Shown here piece after piece: positions 52,431 to 62,438 of a stretch of DNA of 64,000 nucleotides. The translations under genes and the position numbers were made by a program. The notes under the pieces are model-generated. The model was not told where the DNA came from. It worked only from the letters and a program-made list of their open reading frames with translations, and ran no database searches. Position 1 is the stretch's first letter, and each line of letters opens with the position of its first letter. The stretch is from Chryseobacterium sp. MYb7. Lineage in GTDB: Bacteria; Bacteroidota; Bacteroidia; Flavobacteriales; Weeksellaceae. Location of the stretch: assembly GCF_002979455.1 (NCBI RefSeq), contig NZ_PCOU01000019.1:1-64000 (forward strand). The letters are read 5' to 3'.

Positions 52431-53900
52431 ATGGTAAATTTCAGAAAATATTTTTCAAGTGCGGCGGTGTTGGCTTCTGGTCTTTTCCTGGCTCAGTCTA
52501 CCGTTTCTACCGTTCTTTATTCTCAGAATTATGACAGTCAGAAAAGCAGTTTAAACCTGCCTTCACCCGTTAGCACGATGGTGGAGAAAACTGTTTTGTC
52601 AGCAAAAGAACTGGTAGATATTAACGTAAACACAATGATGGCGGATCCTGTGCTGAAAAATGCAAGCTGGGGATTCGTAGTGTACGATCCGAAAACGAAG
52701 AAGGTAATCTCTTCGTACAATGAAAACACTCCTTTAGTACCTGCTTCTACTACAAAGCTCCTTACAACGGAAACAGCATTAAACCTTTTGGGTGAAAACT
52801 ACCGTTGGATGACGCAGCTTGAGTATTCAGGGACTATAGATGAAAATGGAGTCTTAAATGGAAATCTTTATGTAATAGGAAGCGGTGACCCGTCTTTGGG
52901 AACCAATAAAGCTGGTGCTTCATCTTACAGAGATATCATTTCAGATTTCGTAGGCGGAGTTTCAAGAGAGGGAATCAAAAAGGTAAATGGTGATATTATC
53001 ATTCAGACAGCGCTTTTCAAAGGCAATATTTCAGTGCTTCCGGAAAATGTTGTATGGTTGGAAAACAATAATTACTATCTGCCTGCAGGAAGTACCCGCG
53101 ATATCAACCCGGCCAACGAAAAACTGATTGTTAAAAAAGGAAGTTTCTCTACAGATAAGAAGTTTTTCTATGTTTCTCCTTACAATCATCAGATGGTATA
53201 TGCTGATAAATATGAAGGAAACGGAGCTTTAACAACCAAAGTTCCTGACGCTCCGGCATTTCTTGCCAACTCATTCAGAACTACACTGGTGAAAAGCGGA
53301 ATCCCTGTTACCGGAAAAGTAACTCCGAAAATGACAGATTCAGCTCCGGAAGGCAGAAAAATGCTTTCAGCTTATAAATCTCCAACTTTAGGTGATATTA
53401 TTTATTATACTAATCAGCATAGTGATAATTCATTAGCAGAAGCTTTATTAAGAACAGTAGGTTATCAGAAAATGGGTGACCAGACTTCAGAATCTGGAAG
53501 AGTCGTGGTGACCAATCACTTAAGAGAGGCAGGTTTTGATATGAATGGTCTTAATTATATGGATGGAAGTGGTCTTTCAAGAAGCAATAATGTAACTCCT
53601 ATTTCCCAAGCGAAATTTCTTACCTCTTTGATGGATCAGAAATATTACAGATCTTATCTAACCTCTCTTCCCATCGGAGGACAATCCGGAACTTTAAAAA
53701 GAATGTTTATTGGAGGAGGTAATGGACAGGTTTTTGCTAAAACGGGAACTTTAAATAAAGTAAAAACATTAGCAGGTTATCTGAAAACAAATTCCGGGAA
53801 AACATTGGTGTTCTCTTTAATGGTGAATAACTATTCCGGATCTGTAGATATGGTGAAAAAGAGAATGGAGAAAATTCTTGAACCCGCACTGGATCTTTAA
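52431..53900 (+). CDS. dacB: D-alanyl-D-alanine carboxypeptidase/endopeptidase, PBP4 type
   Basis: A 489-residue periplasmic peptidoglycan hydrolase of the S13 group. Signal peptide residues 1-21. Active-site motifs: SxxK in PASTTKLLTTE (near 105), SxN in HSDNSLAEALL (near 330), KTG in FAKTGTLNKVK (near 440). Length and spacing fit PBP4, which trims D-alanine and cuts cross-links. The gene follows priA after 160 bases; a terminator at 53929 separates it from the next. Confidence 0.93.
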   Translation: MVNFRKYFSSAAVLASGLFLAQSTVSTVLYSQNYDSQKSSLNLPSPVSTMVEKTVLSAKELVDINVNTMMADPVLKNASWGFVVYDPKTKKVISSYNENTPLVPASTTKLLTTETALNLLGENYRWMTQLEYSGTIDENGVLNGNLYVIGSGDPSLGTNKAGASSYRDIISDFVGGVSREGIKKVNGDIIIQTALFKGNISVLPENVVWLENNNYYLPAGSTRDINPANEKLIVKKGSFSTDKKFFYVSPYNHQMVYADKYEGNGALTTKVPDAPAFLANSFRTTLVKSGIPVTGKVTPKMTDSAPEGRKMLSAYKSPTLGDIIYYTNQHSDNSLAEALLRTVGYQKMGDQTSESGRVVVTNHLREAGFDMNGLNYMDGSGLSRSNNVTPISQAKFLTSLMDQKYYRSYLTSLPIGGQSGTLKRMFIGGGNGQVFAKTGTLNKVKTLAGYLKTNSGKTLVFSLMVNNYSGSVDMVKKRMEKILEPALDL

Positions 53901-53928
53901 AAATCTTTTATTTTATATATTATAACAG

Positions 53929-53959
53929 CCTTTTAATCATTGATTAAAAGGTTTTTTTT
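53929..53959 (+). terminator. Terminator of the dacB gene
   Basis: CCTTTTAATCA pairs with TGATTAAAAGG, followed by eight T. Confidence 0.85.
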
Positions 53960-53983
53960 ATATTTGATTAAATTTTTCTAAAC

Positions 53984-55915
53984 ATGACAAAATTGTACCT
54001 TTTGGTGTTGGGATTTATATTATCCCAGCAGTTCTATGGCCAGAAGCATGAGCAAAACATAGATATGAAAGGATTGATCGAAAAAGAGAAACAATCCTTT
54101 ACTCAGAAAATGAACATTGGGAATACGAATCCCAATACACTGAATTATGACTTGCAGTATCAGAGAATGGATGTCAGTCTGGATCCTGCAGTATATAATA
54201 TCTCAGGTTCAGTAACTTCACATTTCAAACCTAACCAAAGTATGGGAAGTATTTATTTTGATCTTTCTAATTCTTTGACCGTTTCCCAGGTGAAATATCA
54301 CGGAACTAACATTACAAGTTTTCAGCAACTTCCTTCAAAAGAATTGAAAATTGATTTTCCAGCTTCTATTCCTGCCAATACATTAGATTCACTTACTATT
54401 TATTATGCGGGAGCACCTTCTACAAGTAATGATGCTTTCAAAACAGCGCTTCAGAGCGGAACTCCGGTGCTTTCTACTTTGAATGAACCTTATGGTGCAC
54501 AGGACTGGTTTCCAACAAAACAGAGTTTGAATGATAAAATTGAAAGATTTGATTTTAAAATTACAACTCCATCCAATTACAGTGTGGCTGCCAATGGAAA
54601 ATTGATGTCTGAAACTTTTCCTACAGGATCCACAAAGCTTACCTTTTGGAGAACCATGTATCCTACACCGGCTTATCTGATCGCTCTTTCAATTACTAAT
54701 TTTGTAAAACTTACCGATACTATTGGAAATCCACCTTTTCCTTTTGTAAACTATATTTATCCTTCCACTAATTCAAATGCCACCAGTATAGCGAATATTA
54801 ACTGGACAAAGCAGGTAATGGATACTTTTGAGACCTATTTTGGTTCTTATCCTTTCCGTAATGAAAAATATGGTCATATGGAATTTATGTATGGAGGAGG
54901 AATGGAGCATCAGACTATGTCTTCTATGGGAGGGTGGAGCAAACAGCTTATTGCTCATGAACTTACCCACCAGTGGTTTGGCGATAAGGTAACTTGTGGT
55001 GCCTGGAATGATATCTGGCTGAATGAAGGTTTTGCTACTTTCGGAGAGCATGTTGCCAATGAAAAACTACTGATGACCAATACTGAATTTTTGAATTACT
55101 TACAAGGTCAGTCCAACTATATTACTGGAAGTGTAGGAGGGAGCGTTTATGTACCGGACAGTGGACTTAACAGCATCGGCAGAATATTTGACAGCAGGCT
55201 TTCTTATTCTAAGGGAGGTTATATCCTTAGAATGTTGAAATGGGCTTTAGGTGATACTGTTTTTTATCAGGCACTTAAAGATTATCATGCAAGACCGAAT
55301 TTAGCATACAGCTATGCGCGTACAGCTGATTTTAATGCTTCTCTGCTTCAATCTACAGGCACAGATTTTACAGAATTTTTTAATGACTGGGTGTATGGAG
55401 AAGGATATCCTACTTACAATATAAAATGGATGCAAAGCGGTAATCAGGCTGTATTCAAAGTTTCTCAAACACAGAGCAGCTCTATGGTGAGTTTCTTTGA
55501 AATGCCTTTGCCTATTAAAGTAACCGGAACTGCAGGCCAGACTGCTTATTTGGTTTTAAACAATACTTCAAATAATCAATATTTCCTTCAATCGGTAACG
55601 TTTCCTATTGCAAGCATTCAGTTTAATTACGAATATCAGATTCTTGAGAAAAACTCTACCGTAACTCAGGATAATACTTTAAGTGTTTCTTCTGTTGAGA
55701 AAGAAGGTTTTGGTTTATATCCAAATCCTGCCAAAAATGAAATTAACCTTAAAGGTCTTAACAGAGCAGCAGATTATAGTATTCATGCTATAGATGGTAA
55801 ACTGGTAGGAAAAGGAACTTATCTGCCAGGTAAAGCAATCGGAATTTCAGAATTGGTTCCTGGAGCTTATATTATTACTATTCAAGAAAAGAATATTAAA
55901 TTTGTAAAATATTAA
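53984..55915 (+). CDS. Secreted M1-family aminopeptidase, T9SS cargo
   Basis: A 643-residue zinc peptidase of the M1 family. Signal peptide residues 1-19; N-terminal beta-saddle about 45-240; exopeptidase-type motif GGGMEHQTM (GxMEN-like) and zinc site HELTHQWFGD with NEGFATFGEH at about 305-350; C-terminal T9SS type A sorting domain (from LYPNPAKNEINLKG). It would remove N-terminal residues from extracellular peptides. The classical GAMEN is GGMEH here, a change seen in related secreted forms. The next gene begins 30 bases downstream. Confidence 0.92.
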   Translation: MTKLYLLVLGFILSQQFYGQKHEQNIDMKGLIEKEKQSFTQKMNIGNTNPNTLNYDLQYQRMDVSLDPAVYNISGSVTSHFKPNQSMGSIYFDLSNSLTVSQVKYHGTNITSFQQLPSKELKIDFPASIPANTLDSLTIYYAGAPSTSNDAFKTALQSGTPVLSTLNEPYGAQDWFPTKQSLNDKIERFDFKITTPSNYSVAANGKLMSETFPTGSTKLTFWRTMYPTPAYLIALSITNFVKLTDTIGNPPFPFVNYIYPSTNSNATSIANINWTKQVMDTFETYFGSYPFRNEKYGHMEFMYGGGMEHQTMSSMGGWSKQLIAHELTHQWFGDKVTCGAWNDIWLNEGFATFGEHVANEKLLMTNTEFLNYLQGQSNYITGSVGGSVYVPDSGLNSIGRIFDSRLSYSKGGYILRMLKWALGDTVFYQALKDYHARPNLAYSYARTADFNASLLQSTGTDFTEFFNDWVYGEGYPTYNIKWMQSGNQAVFKVSQTQSSSMVSFFEMPLPIKVTGTAGQTAYLVLNNTSNNQYFLQSVTFPIASIQFNYEYQILEKNSTVTQDNTLSVSSVEKEGFGLYPNPAKNEINLKGLNRAADYSIHAIDGKLVGKGTYLPGKAIGISELVPGAYIITIQEKNIKFVKY

Positions 55916-55945
55916 ATTACAAATTATAATATTATAAACTAAACC

Positions 55946-56893
55946 ATGAAAAAGAGAGTTCTTTATTTATTAGCTTTATTTCCTGTTGGATTAATGTTAA
56001 ATGCCCAGACTCAGACAATCTCGTTTGAATCTTCTGAAGGGTATAATCAGGGAACAATTGTAGGACAGAATGGGTGGGAATTATGGAATGCGAATAATCC
56101 AACCTTGGATTTAAATTCTCTGAAAATAACTAATGATAAAGCAACTGATGGTATTAGCTCATTGGCTTTAGAGGGAGGTAATGGATATTCTGTCGAAATT
56201 AGAAAAGATATTTCTGCTATGATTGGAAGCAGCGATAGTGAAATCTCATTTGATTTTTATTATGTATTTGATTTTGTATCTTATCCTACGGATAATTTCA
56301 GATTCAATATTTCTAGCAATACACCGGGTGCCTTAGGACTTGGTGGTTTCGTATTAACCAATAATACCAAAAATATGAATTGGATAAAACCATATACTGG
56401 CGGAACTTTAGTGGGGTCTGTTCTTCAGCCTAATATGTGGCACAACATCAGATTTGTTCTAAAAAACTCTGAAAATTCATTAAATTGTTATGTTGATGGT
56501 GAGCTCAAATATTCATCGCCTTTTGTTTTAACAAGCAATGCTAATGCAGTTATTGGCACTGTTCATAAAATTAACTTCAGTTATGCTCCTTTCCCCAGAG
56601 GTTTTTACATTGATAATATGAAAATTACAAAGTTAGGAGAAACTTTAGCTGTAAATGAAACGCCTAAAGAAAAAGCGTTGAAAATATCACCCAACCCAGT
56701 TGCTGATCAACTGAATATTGAAAGTGATGAAAAGATCAGTTTGGTTTCAATTTTTGATGCAAAGGGAAGCCTTGTAAGAAATATTGCTGAACCAGGGAGG
56801 AATTTAAATATTTCTGATTTGAATTCAGGGAATTATATTGTCAGAATAAAAACAGATAAGTCTGAATACACACAAAAAATTATTAAGAAATAA
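55946..56893 (+). CDS. LamG-like T9SS cargo of unknown function
   Basis: A 315-residue secreted protein. Signal peptide residues 1-21 (ending NAQ). Residues 22-225 look like a concanavalin/LamG-type jelly roll (SFESSEGYNQGTIVGQNGWE, then WHNIRFVLKNSENSLNCYVD and GFYIDNMKIT). The last 80 residues (SPNPVADQLNIESDEKISLV) form a T9SS type A sorting domain. No catalytic motif; probably a carbohydrate- or surface-binding protein. Thirty bases after the M1 peptidase, so likely co-transcribed. Confidence 0.82.
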   Translation: MKKRVLYLLALFPVGLMLNAQTQTISFESSEGYNQGTIVGQNGWELWNANNPTLDLNSLKITNDKATDGISSLALEGGNGYSVEIRKDISAMIGSSDSEISFDFYYVFDFVSYPTDNFRFNISSNTPGALGLGGFVLTNNTKNMNWIKPYTGGTLVGSVLQPNMWHNIRFVLKNSENSLNCYVDGELKYSSPFVLTSNANAVIGTVHKINFSYAPFPRGFYIDNMKITKLGETLAVNETPKEKALKISPNPVADQLNIESDEKISLVSIFDAKGSLVRNIAEPGRNLNISDLNSGNYIVRIKTDKSEYTQKIIKK

Positions 56894-56921
56894 ATTTTAA
56901 TAATTATTAAAATAACTTAAA

Positions 56922-56952
56922 TAAAACGGGCATATAGCTCGTTTTATTTTGT
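56922..56952. terminator. Terminator between LamG and JmjC genes
   Basis: TAAAACGGGC pairs with GCTCGTTTTA (one G-T pair) around ATATA, with T-run; converging genes lie on both sides. Confidence 0.75.
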
Positions 56953-56953
56953 T

Positions 56954-57832
56954 TTATATTTGAAAGCTTCTTTGTTTTCTCGCTGCTCTGGCGCCTCTTT
57001 TCCGGGCTATTTTTACTTTATAGCTAAACCATTTTTCTTTGAATATTCTCCGCATGAGATTATCAAAATGCCGTGTAATGACTAAGTTTTTGAAGCCACG
57101 CCATTTTTCAAGAGCACTCGATGGAAGTGCCCTTACTGATATAGAGTATCCTTCCGTATCATATTGAATATAATGCCACCATCCGGAAGGAATATAAAGC
57201 GTTTCTCCGGGATGAATAATGGCTTCATAACCATTTAAATAGAGTAGCGCCGGATATTTCCTGTAATCTGGATTTTTTATTTGAGTCAGACTATGGAAGT
57301 TGTAAGGCAGTTTGTACATGAAATCAGACTGCTCCCAAGGGAAGAGCCATACTCTTTTGATTCCTTGAAATTGAGTGATAAAAACATGAGACATGTCAAT
57401 ATCAATATGATTTCTCGTTACAGAGCCTTCGCCACCGAAAAACATAAAAGGAAGCCATTTTAATATTTTACCATTCGTAACATCGTTGTAGATGATATCA
57501 TTCTTAAGCTCAGGTTTTATTTTTAATAGATTAAATAAGAAAAGTCTGTGTTCTGTAGGGACAGATTGTATCAGGTCAAGGTACTCTGAAAATGTGGATT
57601 GTGCGATAGGATCACTGGCTACTCTGTCCAGAGAATCAAGTTCACTACCATATATATTGACCACATGGCCGCCTGCAATTTCTTTGAAATACCCATAATT
57701 CCACTTTTTGAAAGCAGGACTTTCCGGATGCACAAAGTCTTCAAGAATAATCGGAATTCTCGGCTTCATATGAGTGTTAATAAAGGTTTCTGAACTGATT
57801 GTCTTTATTTTTTGTACCGGCTTTAGTCTCAT
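56954..57832 (-). CDS. JmjC/cupin-like Fe(II)/2-oxoglutarate oxygenase
   Basis: A 292-residue protein of the JmjC-like Cupin_8 group. Double-stranded beta-helix motifs: HID at residues 142-144 (RNHIDIDMSHVFITQF) and distal histidine 220 in YIPSGWWHYIQY, the iron triad. KRVWLFPWEQSDFMYKLPYN is a typical block between them. Members hydroxylate proteins (ribosomal or other) with 2-oxoglutarate and oxygen; the target here is unknown. The C-terminus (last 45 residues) is very basic (KIARKRGARAARKQ), suggesting RNA or ribosome contact. Monocistronic. Confidence 0.85.
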   Translation of the reverse strand: MRLKPVQKIKTISSETFINTHMKPRIPIILEDFVHPESPAFKKWNYGYFKEIAGGHVVNIYGSELDSLDRVASDPIAQSTFSEYLDLIQSVPTEHRLFLFNLLKIKPELKNDIIYNDVTNGKILKWLPFMFFGGEGSVTRNHIDIDMSHVFITQFQGIKRVWLFPWEQSDFMYKLPYNFHSLTQIKNPDYRKYPALLYLNGYEAIIHPGETLYIPSGWWHYIQYDTEGYSISVRALPSSALEKWRGFKNLVITRHFDNLMRRIFKEKWFSYKVKIARKRGARAARKQRSFQI

Positions 57833-57990
57833 GCATTAAAATTTTAAACAAATATAAATATTATCCTACTAAATTTGTAGACTAATAATGTTAAAACTTA
57901 AATCCATATTGATTTTTTAGAATTAAACTGATAAAAGGTTTTATTTTACTGCCTTTTTAGTAAATTAGCACATCTAAAAAATTACCAAAA

Positions 57991-59187
57991 ATGATCTCTG
58001 AAAAATACCTTCAACATTTACAGAATGAGCTTCAGAATATTGAGAATGACGGACTTTACAAAAGAGAAAGAATCATCACTTCTCAACAAAGTGCAGAAAT
58101 AGAAGCCAATGGAAAAAAGCTTTTGAACTTCTGTGCGAATAATTATCTGGGATTATCAAACCATCCGGAAGTAATGAAAGCTTCTCAGGAAATGATTCAA
58201 TCTCATGGATATGGAATGTCTTCTGTACGTTTCATCTGTGGAACACAGGATATTCACAAAGATTTGGAGAAAAAAATCGCTGATTTCTTAGGTCTTGAAG
58301 ATACTATTCTTTATGCAGCAGCATTTGACGCGAATGGTGGGGTTTTCGAACCTTTGTTTACAGAAGAGGATGCTATTATTTCAGATGAATTAAATCATGC
58401 ATCCATTATTGATGGTGTTCGTTTGTGTAAAGCAGCGAGATACAGATATAAAAACAATAATATGGCTGATCTGGAAGCTCAGTTGATTGCTGCTTCTGAA
58501 AAAAATCACCGTTTCAAAATTATCGTTACAGATGGAGTATTCTCAATGGATGGTATCGTGGCAGACTTAAAAGGAGTTTGTGACCTTGCTGATAAATATG
58601 ATGCTTTGGTAATGGTAGATGATTCTCACGCAACAGGTTTCATCGGGAAAACAGGCCGTGGAACTCACGAAGCTAATGAAGTAATGGGTAGAGTAGATAT
58701 CATCACTTCTACTTTAGGAAAAGCTTTAGGAGGAGCTTTAGGAGGATTTACTTCCGGTAAAAAAGAGATCATTGATATGCTGAGACAGCGCTCAAGACCT
58801 TATTTATTCTCGAATTCTTTGGCACCAGGAATCGTAGGAGCTGCTTTGAAAGTATTGGATATGATTTCTGATGATACTTCCCTTCGTGATAAAGTAATGG
58901 AAAATGCAGAATATTTCAGAACAGAAATGAAAGCGAAAGGTTTCGATATTCCTGAAGGAGATGCTGCTATTGTTCCGGTAATGCTTTACGATGCACCACT
59001 TTCTCAGAAAATGGCTGAAAAGCTTATGGATGAAGGTATCTACGTAATCGGATTCTTCTATCCTGTAGTACCGAAAGGAAAAGCGAGAATCAGAGTACAG
59101 CTATCTGCGGCTCACACAAGAGAACATTTGGATAAAGCCATTGCTGCTTTTGAAAAAGTAGGAAAAGAATTAGGAGTGATCTCTTAA
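57991..59187 (+). CDS. kbl: Glycine C-acetyltransferase (2-amino-3-ketobutyrate CoA ligase)
   Basis: A PLP enzyme of 398 residues that converts 2-amino-3-ketobutyrate and CoA to glycine and acetyl-CoA in threonine breakdown. Alpha-oxoamine synthase marks: [40 protein letters not shown], the DDSHATGF motif (PLP-ring contact), and lysine in [10 protein letters not shown]. Length is normal for Kbl; tdh (threonine dehydrogenase) is not in view. Close relatives such as serine palmitoyltransferase differ in the N-terminal block. Monocistronic; terminator at 59221. Confidence 0.94.
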   Translation: MISEKYLQHLQNELQNIENDGLYKRERIITSQQSAEIEANGKKLLNFCANNYLGLSNHPEVMKASQEMIQSHGYGMSSVRFICGTQDIHKDLEKKIADFLGLEDTILYAAAFDANGGVFEPLFTEEDAIISDELNHASIIDGVRLCKAARYRYKNNNMADLEAQLIAASEKNHRFKIIVTDGVFSMDGIVADLKGVCDLADKYDALVMVDDSHATGFIGKTGRGTHEANEVMGRVDIITSTLGKALGGALGGFTSGKKEIIDMLRQRSRPYLFSNSLAPGIVGAALKVLDMISDDTSLRDKVMENAEYFRTEMKAKGFDIPEGDAAIVPVMLYDAPLSQKMAEKLMDEGIYVIGFFYPVVPKGKARIRVQLSAAHTREHLDKAIAAFEKVGKELGVIS

Positions 59188-59220
59188 TCGTTGAATTGGT
59201 TACAACAATGAAAATATAAT

Positions 59221-59266
59221 GTTCGGCTCGGGCAGCTTTGCTGCCCCGAGCCGAACTATTTTTTAT
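59221..59266 (+). terminator. kbl terminator
   Basis: GTTCGGCTCGGG-CAGC pairs with CTGC-CCCGAGCCGAAC around TTTG, followed by ATTTTTTA: a strong, GC-rich stem. Confidence 0.93.
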
Positions 59267-59333
59267 AGAAATCTATTTTACTTATATTTTCCTGATCAAA
59301 AGAAAATTATTTTTAACAATTATATAATAAGCT

Positions 59334-59341
59334 TATCTTTG
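59334..59341 (+). promoter_or_regulatory. Promoter -7 box of the hemJ gene
   Basis: TATCTTTG fits TAnnTTTG; the leader to the ATG at 59359 is about 13 bases. Confidence 0.55.
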
Positions 59342-59358
59342 CTGTTAATTTTTTCTGA

Positions 59359-59910
59359 ATGCTTTATACAATAATCAAAGCGCTGCACATTATTTTTATG
59401 GTAAGCTACTTTGCGGGAATTTTTTATCTCGTGAGGATTTTCGTTTACTATAAGGATACCGATGAATTTCCTGAAGAAAAAAAGAAAATTTTGAGAGAGC
59501 AGTACACTTTTATGGCCAGAAGGCTGTGGAATATTATTACCGTTCCGGCGGGGGTAATTATGACGGTATGCGGATTGATCATGATCTTTTTAAATCCGGG
59601 GCTGATGAAAATGGGATGGTTTCATCTGAAACTTACCTTCCTTATCGGGCTTGCCATTTACCATTACTGGTGCTGGAAAAAAGTTCTTCACTTAAAAGTA
59701 TTGAGTGGAAATACACTGCCAATTGCCAATATCAAACTGAGACAGGCTAATGAAATTGCAACTTTCATTCTGTTTCTGGTTGTATTTACGGTTATTTTAA
59801 AATCAATGGTGATCGAATACTGGTGGCAATTAATTGCAGGATTTTTCGTTCTTGTATTTCTGATCATGATGACGGTGAAACTGGTTAATAAAAATAAAAA
59901 AAACAAATAA
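59359..59910 (+). CDS. hemJ: HemJ-type protoporphyrinogen IX oxidase
   Basis: A 183-residue membrane protein of the HemJ (UPF0093) family, which oxidises protoporphyrinogen IX in haem synthesis. Marks: first helix with histidine (KALHIIFMVSYFAGIFYLVR), ARRLWNIITVPAGVIMTVCG, then MKMGWFHLKLTFLIGLAIYH and ILRQANE-like RQANEIATF. Five helices. It precedes gldF by 60 bases on the same strand and may share its transcript. Confidence 0.88.
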   Translation: MLYTIIKALHIIFMVSYFAGIFYLVRIFVYYKDTDEFPEEKKKILREQYTFMARRLWNIITVPAGVIMTVCGLIMIFLNPGLMKMGWFHLKLTFLIGLAIYHYWCWKKVLHLKVLSGNTLPIANIKLRQANEIATFILFLVVFTVILKSMVIEYWWQLIAGFFVLVFLIMMTVKLVNKNKKNK

Positions 59911-59969
59911 TTGTGGAGTAGGACGTATGCTTTAATACATTCATCCTTTTTACATCTTACAAAAAAACT

Positions 59970-60698
59970 ATGATTGCAATTTTAAAGAAAGAACTGTGGA
60001 GTTACTTTGGAAACTGGAGTGCATGGGTGATCATTGCCGCTTTCAGTCTGATAGCAACTCTTTTCCTGTTCTTTTTCGACAACGATTCTAATATTTTTGA
60101 GATCGGAATGGCCTCACTTCAGAGCTATTTCGTTTTGGTGCCATGGCTGTTGATGTTTATCATTCCGGCACTTTCCATGAAAACTTTTGCGGAAGAACAG
60201 CAAACCGGAACATTAAACTGGCTTTTTTCACAACCATTAAAGGTTTCAGAACTGGTTACCGGAAAATTTCTTTCCGTATGGATTGTTGGTATTTTATGCC
60301 TTATTCCTTCATTAATTTACCTTTATACAGTGTATGTTTTGGGGGTTCCGACAGGGAATATCGACCTTGGAATGACCTTCGGAAGCTACCTTGGGCTAAT
60401 CATGCTAATCGCAGCATTTTCAGCAGTAGGAATTCTGGCTTCTTCATTATCTCAAAACCAGATTATGGCCTATTTGTTAGGCGTTTTTATGTGCTTTATC
60501 ATGTATTTTGGAATCGAGCAATTGGCAAGCTATAAACTATTGGGGGGAGCAGATTTTATTCTTCAGAATATCGGTTTCTATCAACATTTCTTAGGCTTTA
60601 CAAGAGGGCTTATTGATTTTAAAGATGTAGCTTATTTTGTACTTGTTATCGGTGCTTCATTAGTATTGTCTAATCATTTTATTAACAAAAAGAAGTAG
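59970..60698 (+). CDS. gldF: Gliding ABC transporter permease GldF
   Basis: A 242-residue permease with six helices. MIAILKKELWSYFGNWSAWV at the start and MKTFAEEQQTGTLNWLFSQP are typical of GldF. With GldG and the GldA ATPase it forms an ABC transporter linked to gliding and type IX secretion in Flavobacterium. gldA is not in this window. GldG begins four bases after the stop, so gldF and gldG form one operon. Confidence 0.93.
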   Translation: MIAILKKELWSYFGNWSAWVIIAAFSLIATLFLFFFDNDSNIFEIGMASLQSYFVLVPWLLMFIIPALSMKTFAEEQQTGTLNWLFSQPLKVSELVTGKFLSVWIVGILCLIPSLIYLYTVYVLGVPTGNIDLGMTFGSYLGLIMLIAAFSAVGILASSLSQNQIMAYLLGVFMCFIMYFGIEQLASYKLLGGADFILQNIGFYQHFLGFTRGLIDFKDVAYFVLVIGASLVLSNHFINKKK

Positions 60699-60702
60699 AA
60701 TC

Positions 60703-62373
60703 ATGAAGAAGTTCAATGCTAAATCTCCACTGGGAATTTTCTTAATTGTAATTGTTCCTTTAGTAATTATCCTGACCTATTCAGGAATCCGATTAGACTT
60801 AACAAAAGAAAAAAGATATACACTTTCAGATAACACCATCAAAGTTCTGGAGTCTGTGAAAAAGCCTCTGACTGTTGAAGTGTATCTGGAAGGTGACTTT
60901 CCTGCAAGTTTCAAACAGCTGCAAAGCGAAACGAAATTCATGCTGGAAGAGTTCAGAAAAATTAATCCGAAGATTGATTTTAAATTCATAGACCCGATCA
61001 AAACAAAAATGTCTCAGGATACCCTGATGGCAATGGGCATGCAGCCTTCTATTCTTCCGGATGTGAAAGATGGAAAAATCTCACAGATCACACTTTTCCC
61101 ATACGCTGTGATCAAATATGGGGATGGCGGAGCTTCTATACCATTGGTAGTACAACAGGCGGGAATTGATGCCGATCAGCAGCTGACAAGATCTATTGAA
61201 GGATTAGAGTACAATCTTGTTTCCAATATCAAGAATATTGCAGCAGCAAAAAGAAAGAAAATCGGAATTCTGGTCAACCATGATGAATTGAATCCTGACG
61301 AATTCCAGGGATTTGTACAGTTGGCTATGGAAAATTATGATGCAGGACCTATTATTCCTAAAAATCAGACTGAGCTTTCATTGGAAGATATTCCACTGTT
61401 GAAGCAGATGAGTGCTCTGGTTATCGCAAAGCCAAGAAAAGCCTTTACAGATAACGAAAAAGTAATTCTTGACCAGTACATCATGAACGGAGGGAAAACC
61501 CTTTGGATGATTGATGCAGTAAATGCTGAAATGGATACTTTAACAAGATCTAAAAAAGTAATGCCTTTCCCGGTAGATATCAATATGACAGACTTCTTTT
61601 TCAATTATGGGTTGAGAATCAATCCTGCTTTGGTTAAAGATGTTAAAAAGTTTGCCCTTTTAAGACTGGTTACGGGTGAAGTAAGCGGAAATCCTCAGTA
61701 TACAAGTTTACCTTGGCCCTATTATCCACTTGGAATTGCTGAAAATAACAACCCGATCACAAAAAACATAAATCCTGTAAAATTCGAATTCCCAACTTCC
61801 ATTGATACATTAGGAGGAAGAAAGAATATCAAAACAAAAGTTCTTTTCGAATCCAGTGAAAGAACATTATTGAAACAGGTTCCGAACTATGTAGATTTGA
61901 AAGAAATTGCAAGCGTAGACAGCCTTGGACAAATGGAAAAACCAAGCACTCCAAAGATCTTCGCTGTAGCATTGGAAGGGAAATTTAACTCTGCGTATGC
62001 ATCAAGAATTGAAAGAAAATCTTACCCGGGATTTAAAGCATCAAGCCCGGAAAATAAAATGATCGTTATTGCAGACGGGGATGTAGGAAGAAACAAAGTA
62101 ATCAAAGGTAAACCGCTTCCATTGGGAGTAGACCTTTTAACCAACGAGCAGTTTGGAAACGAACAGTTCCTTAGAAACGCTCTGGATTATTTGTTGAATG
62201 ACAGCAACCTGATGGAGTTGAGAAACAGAAACATTGAAGAAAGACTTCTTGACAGACAAAGAATTACCGAAGAGAAATCAACATGGCAGTGGCTGAATTT
62301 ACTGCTTCCACTGGTAATTATTGGTCTTATCGGCGGATTGTTCTTCTGGTTAAGGAAAAAGAAATTTAGATAA
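60703..62373 (+). CDS. gldG: Gliding ABC transporter substrate-binding protein GldG
   Basis: A 556-residue membrane protein with an N-terminal helix (GIFLIVIVPLVIILTYSG), a large periplasmic domain of the ABC-type uncharacterised group (KRYTLSDNTIKVLESVKKPL, then DLTLLMAMGMQ-like MAMGMQPSILPDVKDGKI), and a C-terminal helix (WLNLLLPLVIIGLIGGLFFW). Partner of GldF. Length and layout are those of GldG. The operon ends at the terminator at 62379. Confidence 0.94.
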   Translation: MKKFNAKSPLGIFLIVIVPLVIILTYSGIRLDLTKEKRYTLSDNTIKVLESVKKPLTVEVYLEGDFPASFKQLQSETKFMLEEFRKINPKIDFKFIDPIKTKMSQDTLMAMGMQPSILPDVKDGKISQITLFPYAVIKYGDGGASIPLVVQQAGIDADQQLTRSIEGLEYNLVSNIKNIAAAKRKKIGILVNHDELNPDEFQGFVQLAMENYDAGPIIPKNQTELSLEDIPLLKQMSALVIAKPRKAFTDNEKVILDQYIMNGGKTLWMIDAVNAEMDTLTRSKKVMPFPVDINMTDFFFNYGLRINPALVKDVKKFALLRLVTGEVSGNPQYTSLPWPYYPLGIAENNNPITKNINPVKFEFPTSIDTLGGRKNIKTKVLFESSERTLLKQVPNYVDLKEIASVDSLGQMEKPSTPKIFAVALEGKFNSAYASRIERKSYPGFKASSPENKMIVIADGDVGRNKVIKGKPLPLGVDLLTNEQFGNEQFLRNALDYLLNDSNLMELRNRNIEERLLDRQRITEEKSTWQWLNLLLPLVIIGLIGGLFFWLRKKKFR

Positions 62374-62378
62374 AATAT

Positions 62379-62411
62379 AAAACTCCCGGAAGGTTTTCTT
62401 CCGGGAGTTTT
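62379..62411. terminator. Bidirectional terminator gldG / XRE
   Basis: AAAACTCCCGGAAG pairs perfectly with CTTCCGGGAGTTTT around GTTTT. Confidence 0.93.
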
Positions 62412-62438
62412 GTTAATATTGAAGTGATGATAAAAAAT

